Shown here: positions 17,601 to 25,678 of the stretch, piece by piece
Position numbering within the stretch: the stretch's first letter is position 1
Layout of the letters: every line of letters starts with the position of its first letter
Source of the DNA: Planctomycetota bacterium
GTDB taxonomy: Bacteria > Planctomycetota > Phycisphaerae > UBA1845
Direction of reading: 5' to 3'
Assembly (NCBI GenBank): GCA_030616775.1
Contig: JAUWWQ010000012.1
Location: 1 to 64,000, forward strand
Length of the DNA stretch: 64,000 bases
Notes under the pieces: model-generated
Database searches by the model: none
What the model was told of the DNA's origin: nothing
What the model saw: the letters and a program-made list of their open reading frames with translations, nothing else
Position numbers and translations under genes: made by a program

Positions 17601-17941
17601 GCTCGGGCCACCATTACTATAATACCTGCGCGCTGCTCGAGGCGGGGCGGTGTGCGGCTGCCCGGGCCGCCTATGAAGGCGACCGCTGCGACGAGCACGT
17701 CGCTCGCGCTAAGCGTCACCTCACCGAGGCCGGGTCTCGCGCCGACTACGCCGGATACTGCATCATCCACGCCGACATCCACGTCACCCGGGCGCAGCTC
17801 GCCAGGCTCGCCGGGGATACGCAGACCATGCGTAAGCAATGTGAAGCCGCCATCGACATCTGCGACGACCCCACCTGCGACTACGCCTGGGCGAAAGAGG
17901 ACGCATTGGCCCTGCTCGCCGGTACGAACTTGGAAACGTAG
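14684..17941 (+). CDS. STAND (NACHT/NB-ARC-type) NTPase with N-terminal membrane segment and helical repeat C-terminus
   Basis: Residues 1-32 are hydrophobic (IALAVVVPLAGTVFSGIAGGVAYA), probably a membrane anchor, followed by about 250 charged helical residues. The nucleotide-binding domain has Walker A VVGFGGQGKSALARRF near residue 317 and Walker B VLLVLDGLEVL near 405. A STAND-type winged-helix end lies near 645 (DMHPLIRRHF). The remaining 400 residues are TPR-like helices (AIPLFERGAEMRF and ALADLDKV segments). STAND proteins switch from a resting to an oligomeric state on sensing a ligand, and many bacterial ones protect against phage. The gene lies between the two halves of a broken transposase. 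The ATG has a weak ribosome binding site. Effector type and ligand are unknown. Confidence 0.85.
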   Translation: MIETAIALAVVVPLAGTVFSGIAGGVAYAKFKRLWDLPRRDVDDVEVALVQAALQAVIDLHKRALTEETRRLTEDEKRVVKERIKEFKKTHDALRWEDTGYAQQKLSEWAEKAPGTGDTRGGQYGPLVAYACTDIPPALRDALRDDFAPGLRVHFHRKLRDSDVLFRVFTVEILTEFREIIEWWRNLDPQREAKLVEQVARMGEGVSLLIKKFVEFEGKVNTLDAKVDELPERIRPVVLGCLEQVQRQPAHLSTIIEQLPTILTLATDRGATTQAVKDPRDLLKSYPEPQRHWVGRLQERGGITTAWRSGAKQVYAVVGFGGQGKSALARRFTETLRRQEHANDRPLVIWWSFYLNRAADEFFDQAARPLNIPLIDDETKRRRNSEQIAQDIIERMRTGVDGRRVLLVLDGLEVLQDTTTGREGRLKDVALYGLLKGTLDDNNPDTDASGMVLITTREPLTDLTPDDYRPFTSVTLDQLSVTDGTDLLINHYGLNIDRNEAGAFVDEVAGHALTLTLTGSLLRKSGATSATVQELREFIASEEARVTDRDVTTRTHRLPGYVLRHCGEALDPEHRQVMRLLSCCVRPATRRDVEEILLQPIGETDEVERVNDKLMGRAYTDVRNGLIRHLCELHLIDGNEEVGYDMHPLIRRHFYEEETGEGKLTETQRKAVHARFFTVLPERQPKHHPRTMTEMEPLIDAVLHGCRAGLTQRALDDLYHTRIERRDTGRTTGYLSADLGASETKLQLLRAFFPDGDLNADPQVSIEGDKAYLISAVGLALMSTGRPSDAIPLFERGAEMRFLQSDWVNRSADFQNLSELHDYLGRLPAAFEVAKDALADLDKVRASHPANTPFTIFSYGLAAWAAAQRGQDPTAAKHFERAIDLHTVDWLWSLIGAWQCTWLARSGEFEPARMAGEKNAAWGAEHGSLLERTGALASQSLTERLAWAAGDSERKTLDEMERFAERAVEVGKRSGHHYYNTCALLEAGRCAAARAAYEGDRCDEHVARAKRHLTEAGSRADYAGYCIIHADIHVTRAQLARLAGDTQTMRKQCEAAIDICDDPTCDYAWAKEDALALLAGTNLET

Positions 17942-17943
17942 CC

Positions 17944-18380
17944 CAGGCCCTGTCGGCCTGGCGTTTGTACGAACGGCTGATGTGCCGTGCGTGGGCGGGC
18001 CAGGTGAAGGAACTGATCGCGGCGTTGGAAGAGGAGTCGGCGCGTCTGGGTCAACCGCCGCGCCCAAAGCCTCCAACGACGACCCGCGGCGCATCGTCTC
18101 GTTGACCCTGGAGTACATCAAGACCAACGCCCATAGGATGGACTACGCCCGCTACCGACGTGAGGGGCTGCCCATCACCAGTGCGGTGGTAGAGTCGTTG
18201 ATCAAGCAGTTCAATCAGCGGGTGAAGGGTACGGAGAAATTCTGGACCCAAGACGGCGCCGAAGCGGTCCTACAGATTCGCGCCGCCTACCTCAGCGAGG
18301 ACGATCGGGCGGAGCGATTCCACGAACAACGACCTGGCGGCCGGGCCGCCGGCCGGAATCGCCAAAAGCTCGCCGCATAA
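17944..18380 (+). pseudogene. Transposase 3' remnant (copy B), frameshifted
   Basis: Directly after the NTPase stop, one frame reads ALSAWRLYERLMCRAWAGQV and EELIA-like helix residues to LGQPPRPKP. After a frameshift near 18065 the next frame gives DDPRRIVSLTLEYIKTNAHR, YRREGLPITSAVVESLIKQF and the same ending as copy A, with the stop at 18378-18380. It is the C-terminal third of the transposase whose N-terminal third lies before the NTPase gene. The last 169 bases and 14 beyond the stop repeat at 9090-9272. Confidence 0.8.
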
Positions 18381-18394
18381 ACGGTCATGCACCC

Positions 18395-18754
18395 GGGGCA
18401 ATCGTATAAATGTTGATCGCGGTTTCCGGCCTAGAATCGCCGGTGAACAGGAATCGTATAAGGGGCTTCCATTTGTCCAACCTGCGATATTGAGGCGTGA
18501 GGCGGGTTCGGGCAAATTAGATGCGATTGCCCAAATCAAGCTGCATGTGCGGGAGAATCTTACTTGCGTTGTGGGGGAGGGTGAGATAAAATGACTCCTT
18601 CGTCGGACGGGCCGGAGAGGGTGAGCGGTCCGCTCTGACGTGCGTTGGCAGCACTCAGCGCGGGCATTTCGGACGGCGAGAAGAGAGATGCGCTCGAGAG
18701 GCATAATCGTGAGCGCTTCGGACGACAGATCCTTTCCCAGGGGAGGTCTATACC
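18395..18754. other. Intergenic with candidate promoter
   Basis: No gene is seen. The motif aatcgtataa occurs twice about 46 bases apart (near 18401 and 18449). A candidate promoter for the exported protein lies at 18564-18592. Confidence 0.45.
18564..18592 (+). promoter_or_regulatory. Candidate sigma-70-type promoter
   Basis: TTGCGT at 18564-18569 and TAAAAT at 18587-18592 are separated by 17 bases. The -10 box matches five of six consensus positions; the -35 box matches three. It would drive the exported protein starting at 18755 with a leader of about 155 bases. Confidence 0.35.
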
Positions 18755-21250
18755 ATGAAAACTCAGAGTAGGTATGCGCGGTCGGTACGGCATATTTTGG
18801 CGAGCGCCGTTGTCGTTGCGATGGCTGCAAGTACGCAAGGCCAGGCACCATCGGATACGGACCCGGCAACCCGGGTTAGCAAGAAGCTGCCAAAACAGCA
18901 AGCGACGGCTGTCCAGGCGCCAATGGTGCGCACCCGCTTGGCACCGGCCGGTGTTGACAGGGAGTTTCTGCTCTTTGATGCGGCTGTGACAGAAACCGAT
19001 CCGGCGGATCTTCCCGTCAGGACGGTCGAGGTCCTGGACGACGCTACGCTCGCCAGGGGTGGGAGTCGCGGTCTCCCGGTGGCACAGGCTCCCGTGTACT
19101 TGCTGACCGATAGCTGCCTTTTCGGGCATTACTCGCAGGCAGACTATACCTTCGAGTACGGTACCTGGGCGGCCCAAGCGAGGTTTGATTGCCCACCGGG
19201 TTACCCGTTATGCTCGGAGAAGGGCTGGCAGCCCGGTGATCAAATCACCGGGTACGAGGTGAAGCACTTCTACGTTAGCAGCGCATCGGCCAACGCCGCA
19301 AGCGTTGAGGTTGAGCTGTGGGACGGTGATCCGCGGGGTGCTATGGACACCGTCTGCAATCCCACACCTGCTCCGATTGCCGGCACCAAGACAACGTTTA
19401 CCGGCCTGGCCAGGGCCACGCATCACTTTCTCAGGGCCCACCTCCCGGCCCCGGTTACGTACAACTGTGATCGGGTCTGGATTGTGGTAACGATGATTGA
19501 AGGCTGCCGAGCAGCCTGGACCTTTGGTGGTACGTATACCGGTAGCTCCTCCAGTTGCCAGAATCACCCCCCAGACATCGGGTGGGGCGGCGGGTATATC
19601 AATTTCTGGGGCTGCCAGCAATACGGCCGCTGCCCCCCTTACCCGGCGTCAACCGGATGGTACGGCACGGGCACGTGCTGCACTGACGGCTCGGTGTGTG
19701 ATTATTGGCCCAGGTGCACAGGAGAGCCCTTGGCGTGCGATGGCGGTCCTAATGATGGGCTGGCGTGTACGGATGCCTGGGACTGCTGGGTAGGCGACTG
19801 CGGGGGTGGGTGTCACTCCACGTACTGCAGCGCCGGTGTCGTCGACTACTACTTCGGATACTCCGACGAGGCGCCGGCATACTACAATGCTCAACCCGGT
19901 GCGGTCTATGCCGCGACCGATATGTACATCGCCCTGGTGCCGGTCAGTGCGGATGCCCCGCCGGACCAGAATCCCACGCCCGATGGCTGGCAAATCTCCG
20001 GGAATGAGATCATTCTTGCAAATCCGGGCCGACCGGTCTGGCTGGAGCTTCGGATCAGCGACTGGGATCCGGATCATACTGGGAGTTGGGCCAAGACGTT
20101 TCATGCGAAGATTGACTCCTCGGGGTACAGCAGTGGACTTGATGGCCCACTCACACCGTACGCTCCATCGTGCACGACGGATGCGGACTGTGAGGCTCTG
20201 ATGGGCTCGCTGGGCCACCCCTGGGGTTGTGCTAAAGGTGGTTGCGGTGTAAATGGCGTTCCCCAAGGTCTTTGCGCCGCCGGGTTCATCGATAATTCCC
20301 GTAGCGACTACCTTTTGGCCAACATGTCCGAGAGTTGCGCGGTGGACCTCACCACCCTAGACTACCGCTACGGCGGCACGACCACCCCGTTCGAGAGTCC
20401 TCATATCGGGGACATGTACGCGGGTACGCTGGTGCTTGCTGTCCCGGCCAATGCGAAGGGGACGTTCATAATCGACTTTGACTACCGTTGGTCCTACCTC
20501 AAGGTTGAGCCTGGTATCCCTATGCCCATGCTCGGCTTCATACCGGCGAAGATCACGGTCGGCGGTTCGGTTATCGATCCGCTGGTTGCCAAGAATCGGT
20601 ACCTCTCATTCGTGGTTGGTACAGCGGGCAAAGAGACTGCGTTGCGGGTGACCTTCAAGGATTTGCCGGCCCCGTACGACACCTGGAACGACACGAGCAT
20701 GTGGGTGGGCCCGCCGGTTGAATACTGCGAGAACTCCGGCCAGGCTACCCCGCCTGCGCAAGGGTGTGGGCCGGCCCCTGGACATTGGCCAACCTATTGG
20801 GCCTCTACGCTGCAGTGTGATCCGCACTACAGGTACTGGAGCACGCTGGGCGTCGTTTACGTGTTCCACGAAGGTGTCATCCCGGGGGCGACTTATGAAA
20901 TCCAGTCAATCGAGACGGGCCATGACATCTCCGTTGAAGACAACTTTTCCGCACCGGTGGAAATTCGCACGAGTATTTGGGGCGACATTGTGAGGGATTG
21001 CACGACGTATCCGTGCGGTCCACCCGATGGGAGCGTGGATATCACCACAGACGTAACTGCTGTGCTGGACAAGTTCCGGAACCTAGGCCCCCCGGCCATC
21101 CCCATCGCAGCAGTGGCCAAGGCGAGGGCCGACATCGAGCCTCAGACGCCGGATCAGCTAATAAACATCACCGACGTGTCGCAGGTTCTCAACGCGTTCC
21201 GCGGCTTCGGGTATCCGTTCTCCCCCGGCCCACCGCCGTGTGGAAGGTGA
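18755..21250 (+). CDS. Exported Cys-rich protein with dockerin-like C-terminus, 831 aa
   Basis: A signal peptide spans residues 1-30 (basic start, then ILASAVVVAMAAS and a cleavage site near TQGQA). The body is a large beta-type extracellular protein with no recognised enzyme motif. It has a Cys cluster around residues 310-360 (CTDGSVCDYWPRC, CDGGPNDGLACTD, CWVGDCGGGC). The end carries paired segments of the type PDGSVDITTDVTAVLDKF and LINITDVSQVLNAFRGFG, which resemble the planctomycete dockerin-like domain that may bind calcium or a partner protein. GGGGAGG upstream supports the ATG at 18755. The role is unknown; surface attachment is one possibility. Confidence 0.88.
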   Translation: MKTQSRYARSVRHILASAVVVAMAASTQGQAPSDTDPATRVSKKLPKQQATAVQAPMVRTRLAPAGVDREFLLFDAAVTETDPADLPVRTVEVLDDATLARGGSRGLPVAQAPVYLLTDSCLFGHYSQADYTFEYGTWAAQARFDCPPGYPLCSEKGWQPGDQITGYEVKHFYVSSASANAASVEVELWDGDPRGAMDTVCNPTPAPIAGTKTTFTGLARATHHFLRAHLPAPVTYNCDRVWIVVTMIEGCRAAWTFGGTYTGSSSSCQNHPPDIGWGGGYINFWGCQQYGRCPPYPASTGWYGTGTCCTDGSVCDYWPRCTGEPLACDGGPNDGLACTDAWDCWVGDCGGGCHSTYCSAGVVDYYFGYSDEAPAYYNAQPGAVYAATDMYIALVPVSADAPPDQNPTPDGWQISGNEIILANPGRPVWLELRISDWDPDHTGSWAKTFHAKIDSSGYSSGLDGPLTPYAPSCTTDADCEALMGSLGHPWGCAKGGCGVNGVPQGLCAAGFIDNSRSDYLLANMSESCAVDLTTLDYRYGGTTTPFESPHIGDMYAGTLVLAVPANAKGTFIIDFDYRWSYLKVEPGIPMPMLGFIPAKITVGGSVIDPLVAKNRYLSFVVGTAGKETALRVTFKDLPAPYDTWNDTSMWVGPPVEYCENSGQATPPAQGCGPAPGHWPTYWASTLQCDPHYRYWSTLGVVYVFHEGVIPGATYEIQSIETGHDISVEDNFSAPVEIRTSIWGDIVRDCTTYPCGPPDGSVDITTDVTAVLDKFRNLGPPAIPIAAVAKARADIEPQTPDQLINITDVSQVLNAFRGFGYPFSPGPPPCGR

Positions 21251-21912
21251 TTTGTTTCAATCAAACTGAGATAATCGCCGCCCAGGACAGCCGGTACTGG
21301 GTGGGGAAAGTGGGGAACCGTTACCCAGGTTTTTGCCCACTTTCTGCCCACCGCGCAGGACATGTGTTTTAGAAGCAGCGTTTTTCGGCCCGAAATCCGC
21401 GATACGCCAAGCCGGACCGAGCGATGTTTTGTGGTACGGTACTTGCGAATGTATCGGTCGTCTTCGTGACGAAACGCCCGTACTCGCGAGTCTAATCCGA
21501 TAGCTGACTTCGCGTGGGCAAAAGACCAGGGGTGGGCAGGCCGGATTGGGCCTTAGGGAACCGTGCAAGTGGAAGCCTGGCAAGGCCGGCTGGGGGATAT
21601 AAGAGTCGGCCTTGCAGGCTGGGGTCCTGACAACGCAGCGACCGACGTGCTTGGGGTGGGCACGTCGGTCGCGTTGCTTTTTAAGTACGTCCGTCACCGG
21701 GGGGTGCTGCAGGGGACTCGTCCGGCCGCCCCCGGCACGAGCACACCGCCCCCACGGGCAAGCTCCCTCTTTTACGGTCCCGCCCGAACACTTCATACGG
21801 AGGCGTGTTCTCATCTTGGGCGAGGAATGCCTAATCCGCTTGCCCATGCCACCCATCGAGCAAGCTAAACACCTACACGCTGCCAGTGTCACACAGCCGC
21901 CCGCCGGAACGC
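21251..21912. other. Intergenic between convergent exported-protein genes
   Basis: An imperfect hairpin lies at 21300-21352 (arm GGGTGGGGAAAGTGGG against cccactttctgcccacc), and a strong terminator lies at 21631-21683. No coding gene is supported, although long reverse-strand frames exist here. Confidence 0.5.
21631..21683 (+). terminator. Rho-independent terminator
   Basis: A perfect 13-bp stem (GCGACCGACGTGC at 21638-21650 with GCACGTCGGTCGC at 21660-21672) has a 9-base loop and is followed by gttgctttttaag. The T-run fixes the direction as forward. It lies 380 bases past the nearest forward gene, so it may end a long transcript or an unrecognised small RNA. Confidence 0.8.
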
Positions 21913-23112
21913 TTACCTTGGCTTACGCCCGCCGCGAAGTGTCCCAGGTACGTATTTACCCACGATCACGATGCAGTCCGAGGCTTCGAACTCCGTGCCG
22001 TCCAGCAGCGAGCCGCTAAGTGTCAGCATGACCGACGTGCCGTGTGGCAACGACCCGAGCTCGAGCGTTTCCACCAGCACGGGCATGGAGAACTTGAGGA
22101 CGAGATCATCAATTCCGTCGGGGCCAATGTCATGACACTCACACGGTTCGCCGTCGAATGCCGTGCCCGCGTCAGCGACTTTTGGCAGAGGTCCGCGTGG
22201 TCCTGTCAACGGCGCCACACTCCCGCCGACACCATCGGCCCGGGCCTGGGCCAACGAATCGACATCCACCTGCATCACGTCGGCCAACTCGCTTCCAATA
22301 AGGCCCACAGGCAACACACCCTGGCTTCGTGGATTCACCGGTTTCGGGCACGACCTCGGCTTGATGTCGAGCGTAACGACCCGTTCGCACACGTCGGGTA
22401 TCCCGTTGCCGTTGGCGTCCCGGCTTGCTCCTGAGTCAATGTCGCAATCGTCCGGGATGCCGTTGTCGTTGCAGTCTACAAGCGGCAGCGCCGGGCCGAT
22501 GCTCGAACCAGTGACCTCTGGAAGGACACCCGGTTTGAACAGACCAAGCGTAATCGTCGTCGCATCCGGTCCTACGTTGGCATCGAAATAGAAGTTGTAC
22601 AACGTGTCGAAGCGCAGGGCGTTGGCGTTCTGGTTGTCCCCATAGGGCTGGGTGGCCCAGGTGATTGATCCGTCGGCGACGATCCCCGGCCAATCGGTCA
22701 GGTCATATATCTCGCCGCTGTGGTAGTCAACGTCGTGGAACCCGATGTTCGTGATCACGGCATCGCGCGGGACCGGCACGGAGAACGATCCAGCGGAGCG
22801 ATCCGAGTTGAGGTTCTGGACGGCGTATTCGTATCGCCACCAGCCGCCGCGGAGGTCAATGGCCGCCGCGGCGACGATGAACAAACCGTCGCCGGGCACC
22901 TGGATATCCGTTTCCTCAATCCACGGATCGGTGTCCTGCCAGGCGCGGATGGCCGGCTGCTCGCGCTGGGTCTCCCCGGTGACAACGTGGTCCGCACGTA
23001 ACGTTGACCGGTTGATAAGGTTACCACTATACTCCGTCCGGCGCGCATGGTTGCTCTGTAGCCACGGCGGTCCCTCTGCCGGGCTTGGTGAGCGCTTCTG
23101 TAGGTTCTCCAA
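21913..23112 (-). CDS. Exported-protein fragment with EF-hand-like repeats, N-terminus missing
   Basis: The segment REQPAIRAWQDTDPWIEET, then YEYAVQNLNSDRSAGSFSVP and GFHDVDYHSGEIYD belong to the C-terminal half of a planctomycete exported-protein type that normally begins with a signal peptide and about 200 more residues. Here the first 40 residues are unrelated and no signal peptide is present. The middle has a calcium-site-like stretch (DCNDNGIPDDCDIDSGASRD and DANGNGIPDVCE). The 5' end is cut 49 bases before the divergent acyl-CoA dehydrogenase gene. It is best regarded as a 5'-truncated gene, probably not exported. Confidence 0.65.
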   Translation of the reverse strand: MENLQKRSPSPAEGPPWLQSNHARRTEYSGNLINRSTLRADHVVTGETQREQPAIRAWQDTDPWIEETDIQVPGDGLFIVAAAAIDLRGGWWRYEYAVQNLNSDRSAGSFSVPVPRDAVITNIGFHDVDYHSGEIYDLTDWPGIVADGSITWATQPYGDNQNANALRFDTLYNFYFDANVGPDATTITLGLFKPGVLPEVTGSSIGPALPLVDCNDNGIPDDCDIDSGASRDANGNGIPDVCERVVTLDIKPRSCPKPVNPRSQGVLPVGLIGSELADVMQVDVDSLAQARADGVGGSVAPLTGPRGPLPKVADAGTAFDGEPCECHDIGPDGIDDLVLKFSMPVLVETLELGSLPHGTSVMLTLSGSLLDGTEFEASDCIVIVGKYVPGTLRGGRKPR

Positions 23113-23160
23113 GGAACGTTCCGGTTGGTCCCCGATGTTAGTGGAGGTATCTGGTCTTAG

Positions 23161-24315
23161 ATGTCGCTAGCCCCCAGTCATGTCGAACTTGGCGAGGATC
23201 AGGCCGCGCTTATCGAAGCGGCGCGTGAGTTCGCTCGCGGTGAACTGTTGCCTCTGGACCGGAAATGGGACCAGGACGAGTCGTCGGTTGCGGAGGTCCT
23301 GCCCACGCTCGGTGGAATGGGGCTTCTCAACATGCTGGTTCCCGAGGAGTTGGGCGGGCTGGGCTGCTCATATTCGACCTACGCAGCGATTCTCCACGAG
23401 ATATCCGTTTGCTCACCGTCCACGGCTGTGACGATCTCGGTCCACAGTATGGTGGGGGCGATCGTCAACAGATTCGCCTCCGAACCGCTTCGAAGCGAGG
23501 TGCTGTCGGACTGGAGTAGCGCTGCGAGCTTCGCGGCTTTTGCGTTGTCCGAGGCCGGGGCTGGAAGCGATGCAGCCGCCGCCAAGTGCGCCGCGGCAAA
23601 AGTCGACGGTGGTTATCGTCTAAACGGCGAGAAGATGTGGATCACCAATGGTCTTAGCGGGCGCTGGTTCTTGACCCTGGTACGGCTGGATGGTGTCCCG
23701 GATGGCGAGAGTCTTTGTGCCCTGCTTGTGGACGGCAACGAGACAGGCATCGAGCGAACCGAGATCCATGGCAAGATGGGCATCCGCGGGAGTGAGACCG
23801 CGGTCGCCAACTTCACAGATACCTTTGTGCCCGATGATCACCTGCTCGGTCAACCCGGGCAGGGTTTGGAAGTGTTCTTATCGAGCCTGAATCAGGGAAG
23901 GATTGGCATCGCCGCGCAGGCAACAGGGATTGGGGAAGCGTGCTTGGATGAGATGGTCAATTACGCAAGGCAGCGCGAGCAGTTTGGACGGCCGATCGGC
24001 ATGTTCCAGGGAGTCGGCAACATGATCGCCGACAGCGCGGTCGAGCTGGAGGCCTCCAAGCTGCTGGTCTGGCGGGCGGCCTACAGAGTGGACGCGGGTG
24101 AGTTGGACCGACAGGCAAGCTCGATGGCGAAAGCCTATGCGAGTGAGGCGGCCAATCGCATCGCCTATCGCGCTGTCCAGGTCCACGGCGGCACGGGTTA
24201 CGTGCATGAATGCCGCGTGGAACAGCTCTATCGCGATGCCCGAGTGACCACGATCTACGAAGGGACGAGCGAGATTCAGCGCATCATCATCGCGCGGGAG
24301 TTGGCCAGATTGTGA
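23161..24315 (+). CDS. Acyl-CoA dehydrogenase, 384 aa (first of three)
   Basis: This is an FAD-dependent oxidation of acyl-CoA to enoyl-CoA. Family motifs are ALSEAGAGSDAAAA, GEKMWITNG, a central GRIGIAAQATGIGEACLDEM and the catalytic Glu in [20 protein letters not shown], all at normal spacing and length. The chain-length preference cannot be read off, but the next genes point to a short-chain substrate. It starts the forward catabolic run and diverges from a truncated reverse-strand gene, so its promoter lies in a very short gap. Confidence 0.92.
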   Translation: MSLAPSHVELGEDQAALIEAAREFARGELLPLDRKWDQDESSVAEVLPTLGGMGLLNMLVPEELGGLGCSYSTYAAILHEISVCSPSTAVTISVHSMVGAIVNRFASEPLRSEVLSDWSSAASFAAFALSEAGAGSDAAAAKCAAAKVDGGYRLNGEKMWITNGLSGRWFLTLVRLDGVPDGESLCALLVDGNETGIERTEIHGKMGIRGSETAVANFTDTFVPDDHLLGQPGQGLEVFLSSLNQGRIGIAAQATGIGEACLDEMVNYARQREQFGRPIGMFQGVGNMIADSAVELEASKLLVWRAAYRVDAGELDRQASSMAKAYASEAANRIAYRAVQVHGGTGYVHECRVEQLYRDARVTTIYEGTSEIQRIIIARELARL

Positions 24316-24516
24316 AGGGGTAGGCCGCCGGGTGTTTGTGTACGTGGGCAAGGCGACGCGCTTACGGCTTTGTCCGCGGTGGTACGGGAATTGTCGGCCT
24401 TATACGTGCTGCGACGTGACCGCACGCGTGTTTTCGATTACGATACGAGGTTGTTGAGCTGCGCAACGCGCAACCTATTGTTGCGGAGAGACTTACGCCG
24501 CCAGGATGACTAACCG

Positions 24517-25659
24517 ATGGACCTTGAACTTCCCGAAGATCTTGTAGCCCTGCAGGATGTGGCCAGACGTTTTGCCGCTGACAATATCGCCCCACACGCC
24601 AGGCAGTGGGATCGCGAGGCGGACATCCCCCGGGAGCTTGTCGCCAAACTCGCCGAGGTAGGATTTCTGGGCATCTTCATTCCGACTGAATACGGCGGAG
24701 CGGGCCTCGGCGATCTGGCAGCCGCGGTCATCATGGAGGAGATCGCCAGGCATTGCGGGGCCACAGCGCTTTTACTCGACGCTCATGGCGCCCTGTGCTG
24801 CGCCCACCTGCTGATCGCAGCCAACGAGCAGCAAAAGAAGAAGTACTTTCCCCCTCTGGCGTCGGGGGAATATCTGGGTGCCTGGGCGCTCTCCGAACCC
24901 GGCTGCGGCAGCGATGTGGCCGCCCTAACGACGACCGCCGAGCTCGACGGCGATACTTGGGTGCTCAACGGTGCCAAGCAATGGATCACCAACGGGTACT
25001 ACGCCGGGGTCCACGTGGTGATGGCCAAGACCACTCCCGAAGGCGGACCCAAGGGAATCAGCGCGTTTATCGTCGAGCGGGACACACCGGGGTTCGAGAT
25101 TGGGGCGAAGGAAGACAAGATGGGGATGCGCGGGTCGGACACCGTCGGCCTGACGTTCGACAACGTACGGATACCGAAGGAGAACCTGTGTGGCGAGCTG
25201 AACCGCGGATTCACCGACGCGATGAAGGTGCTGGAGCGCGGTCGGATCACGATCGCCGCGATGTCGGTTGGCTTCGGTCGTGGAGCCCTTGAAGAAGCGT
25301 TGGCGTATTCAAAAGAGCGAGTCGCGTTCGGCAAGCCGATCTTCGAGCAGCAATCCGTTCAGTTCAAGCTTGCGGACATGGCCATGGAGATTGACGCCGC
25401 CCGGCTGCTGACGCACAAAGCGGGCATCCTGTCCGACGCGGGGAAGCCGCACAATGTCGAAGCGTCGATGGCCAAGCTGTTTGCCAGCGAAGCGGCTACT
25501 CGGGCCTGTCTGGACGCGATCCAGATTCACGGCGGAATGGGTTACACCAAGGAAGTTCCCGTCGAGCGGCTGATGCGCGATGCCAAGCTCTGTGAGATCG
25601 GGGAAGGGTCGAGCGAGATTCAACGGATCATCATCGCCCGCCATCTGCTCGAGTTGTAA
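24517..25659 (+). CDS. Acyl-CoA dehydrogenase, 380 aa (second of three)
   Basis: Motifs include [57 protein letters not shown] and a C-terminal [20 protein letters not shown] that carries the catalytic Glu, with IGEG replacing the usual IYEG. Length is normal. It is separated from the first dehydrogenase by 200 bases and from the third by 19, so it is likely co-transcribed with the third. The difference near the active site suggests a substrate different from that of its paralogues, but this is inference. Confidence 0.92.
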   Translation: MDLELPEDLVALQDVARRFAADNIAPHARQWDREADIPRELVAKLAEVGFLGIFIPTEYGGAGLGDLAAAVIMEEIARHCGATALLLDAHGALCCAHLLIAANEQQKKKYFPPLASGEYLGAWALSEPGCGSDVAALTTTAELDGDTWVLNGAKQWITNGYYAGVHVVMAKTTPEGGPKGISAFIVERDTPGFEIGAKEDKMGMRGSDTVGLTFDNVRIPKENLCGELNRGFTDAMKVLERGRITIAAMSVGFGRGALEEALAYSKERVAFGKPIFEQQSVQFKLADMAMEIDAARLLTHKAGILSDAGKPHNVEASMAKLFASEAATRACLDAIQIHGGMGYTKEVPVERLMRDAKLCEIGEGSSEIQRIIIARHLLEL

Positions 25660-25678
25660 AGTTGTAAGGAAGCTCTAT

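Noticed and set aside
21257-21892. 211-codon reverse frame between exported-protein genes
   Set aside because: It crosses both hairpins and the terminator and shows no protein-like pattern.
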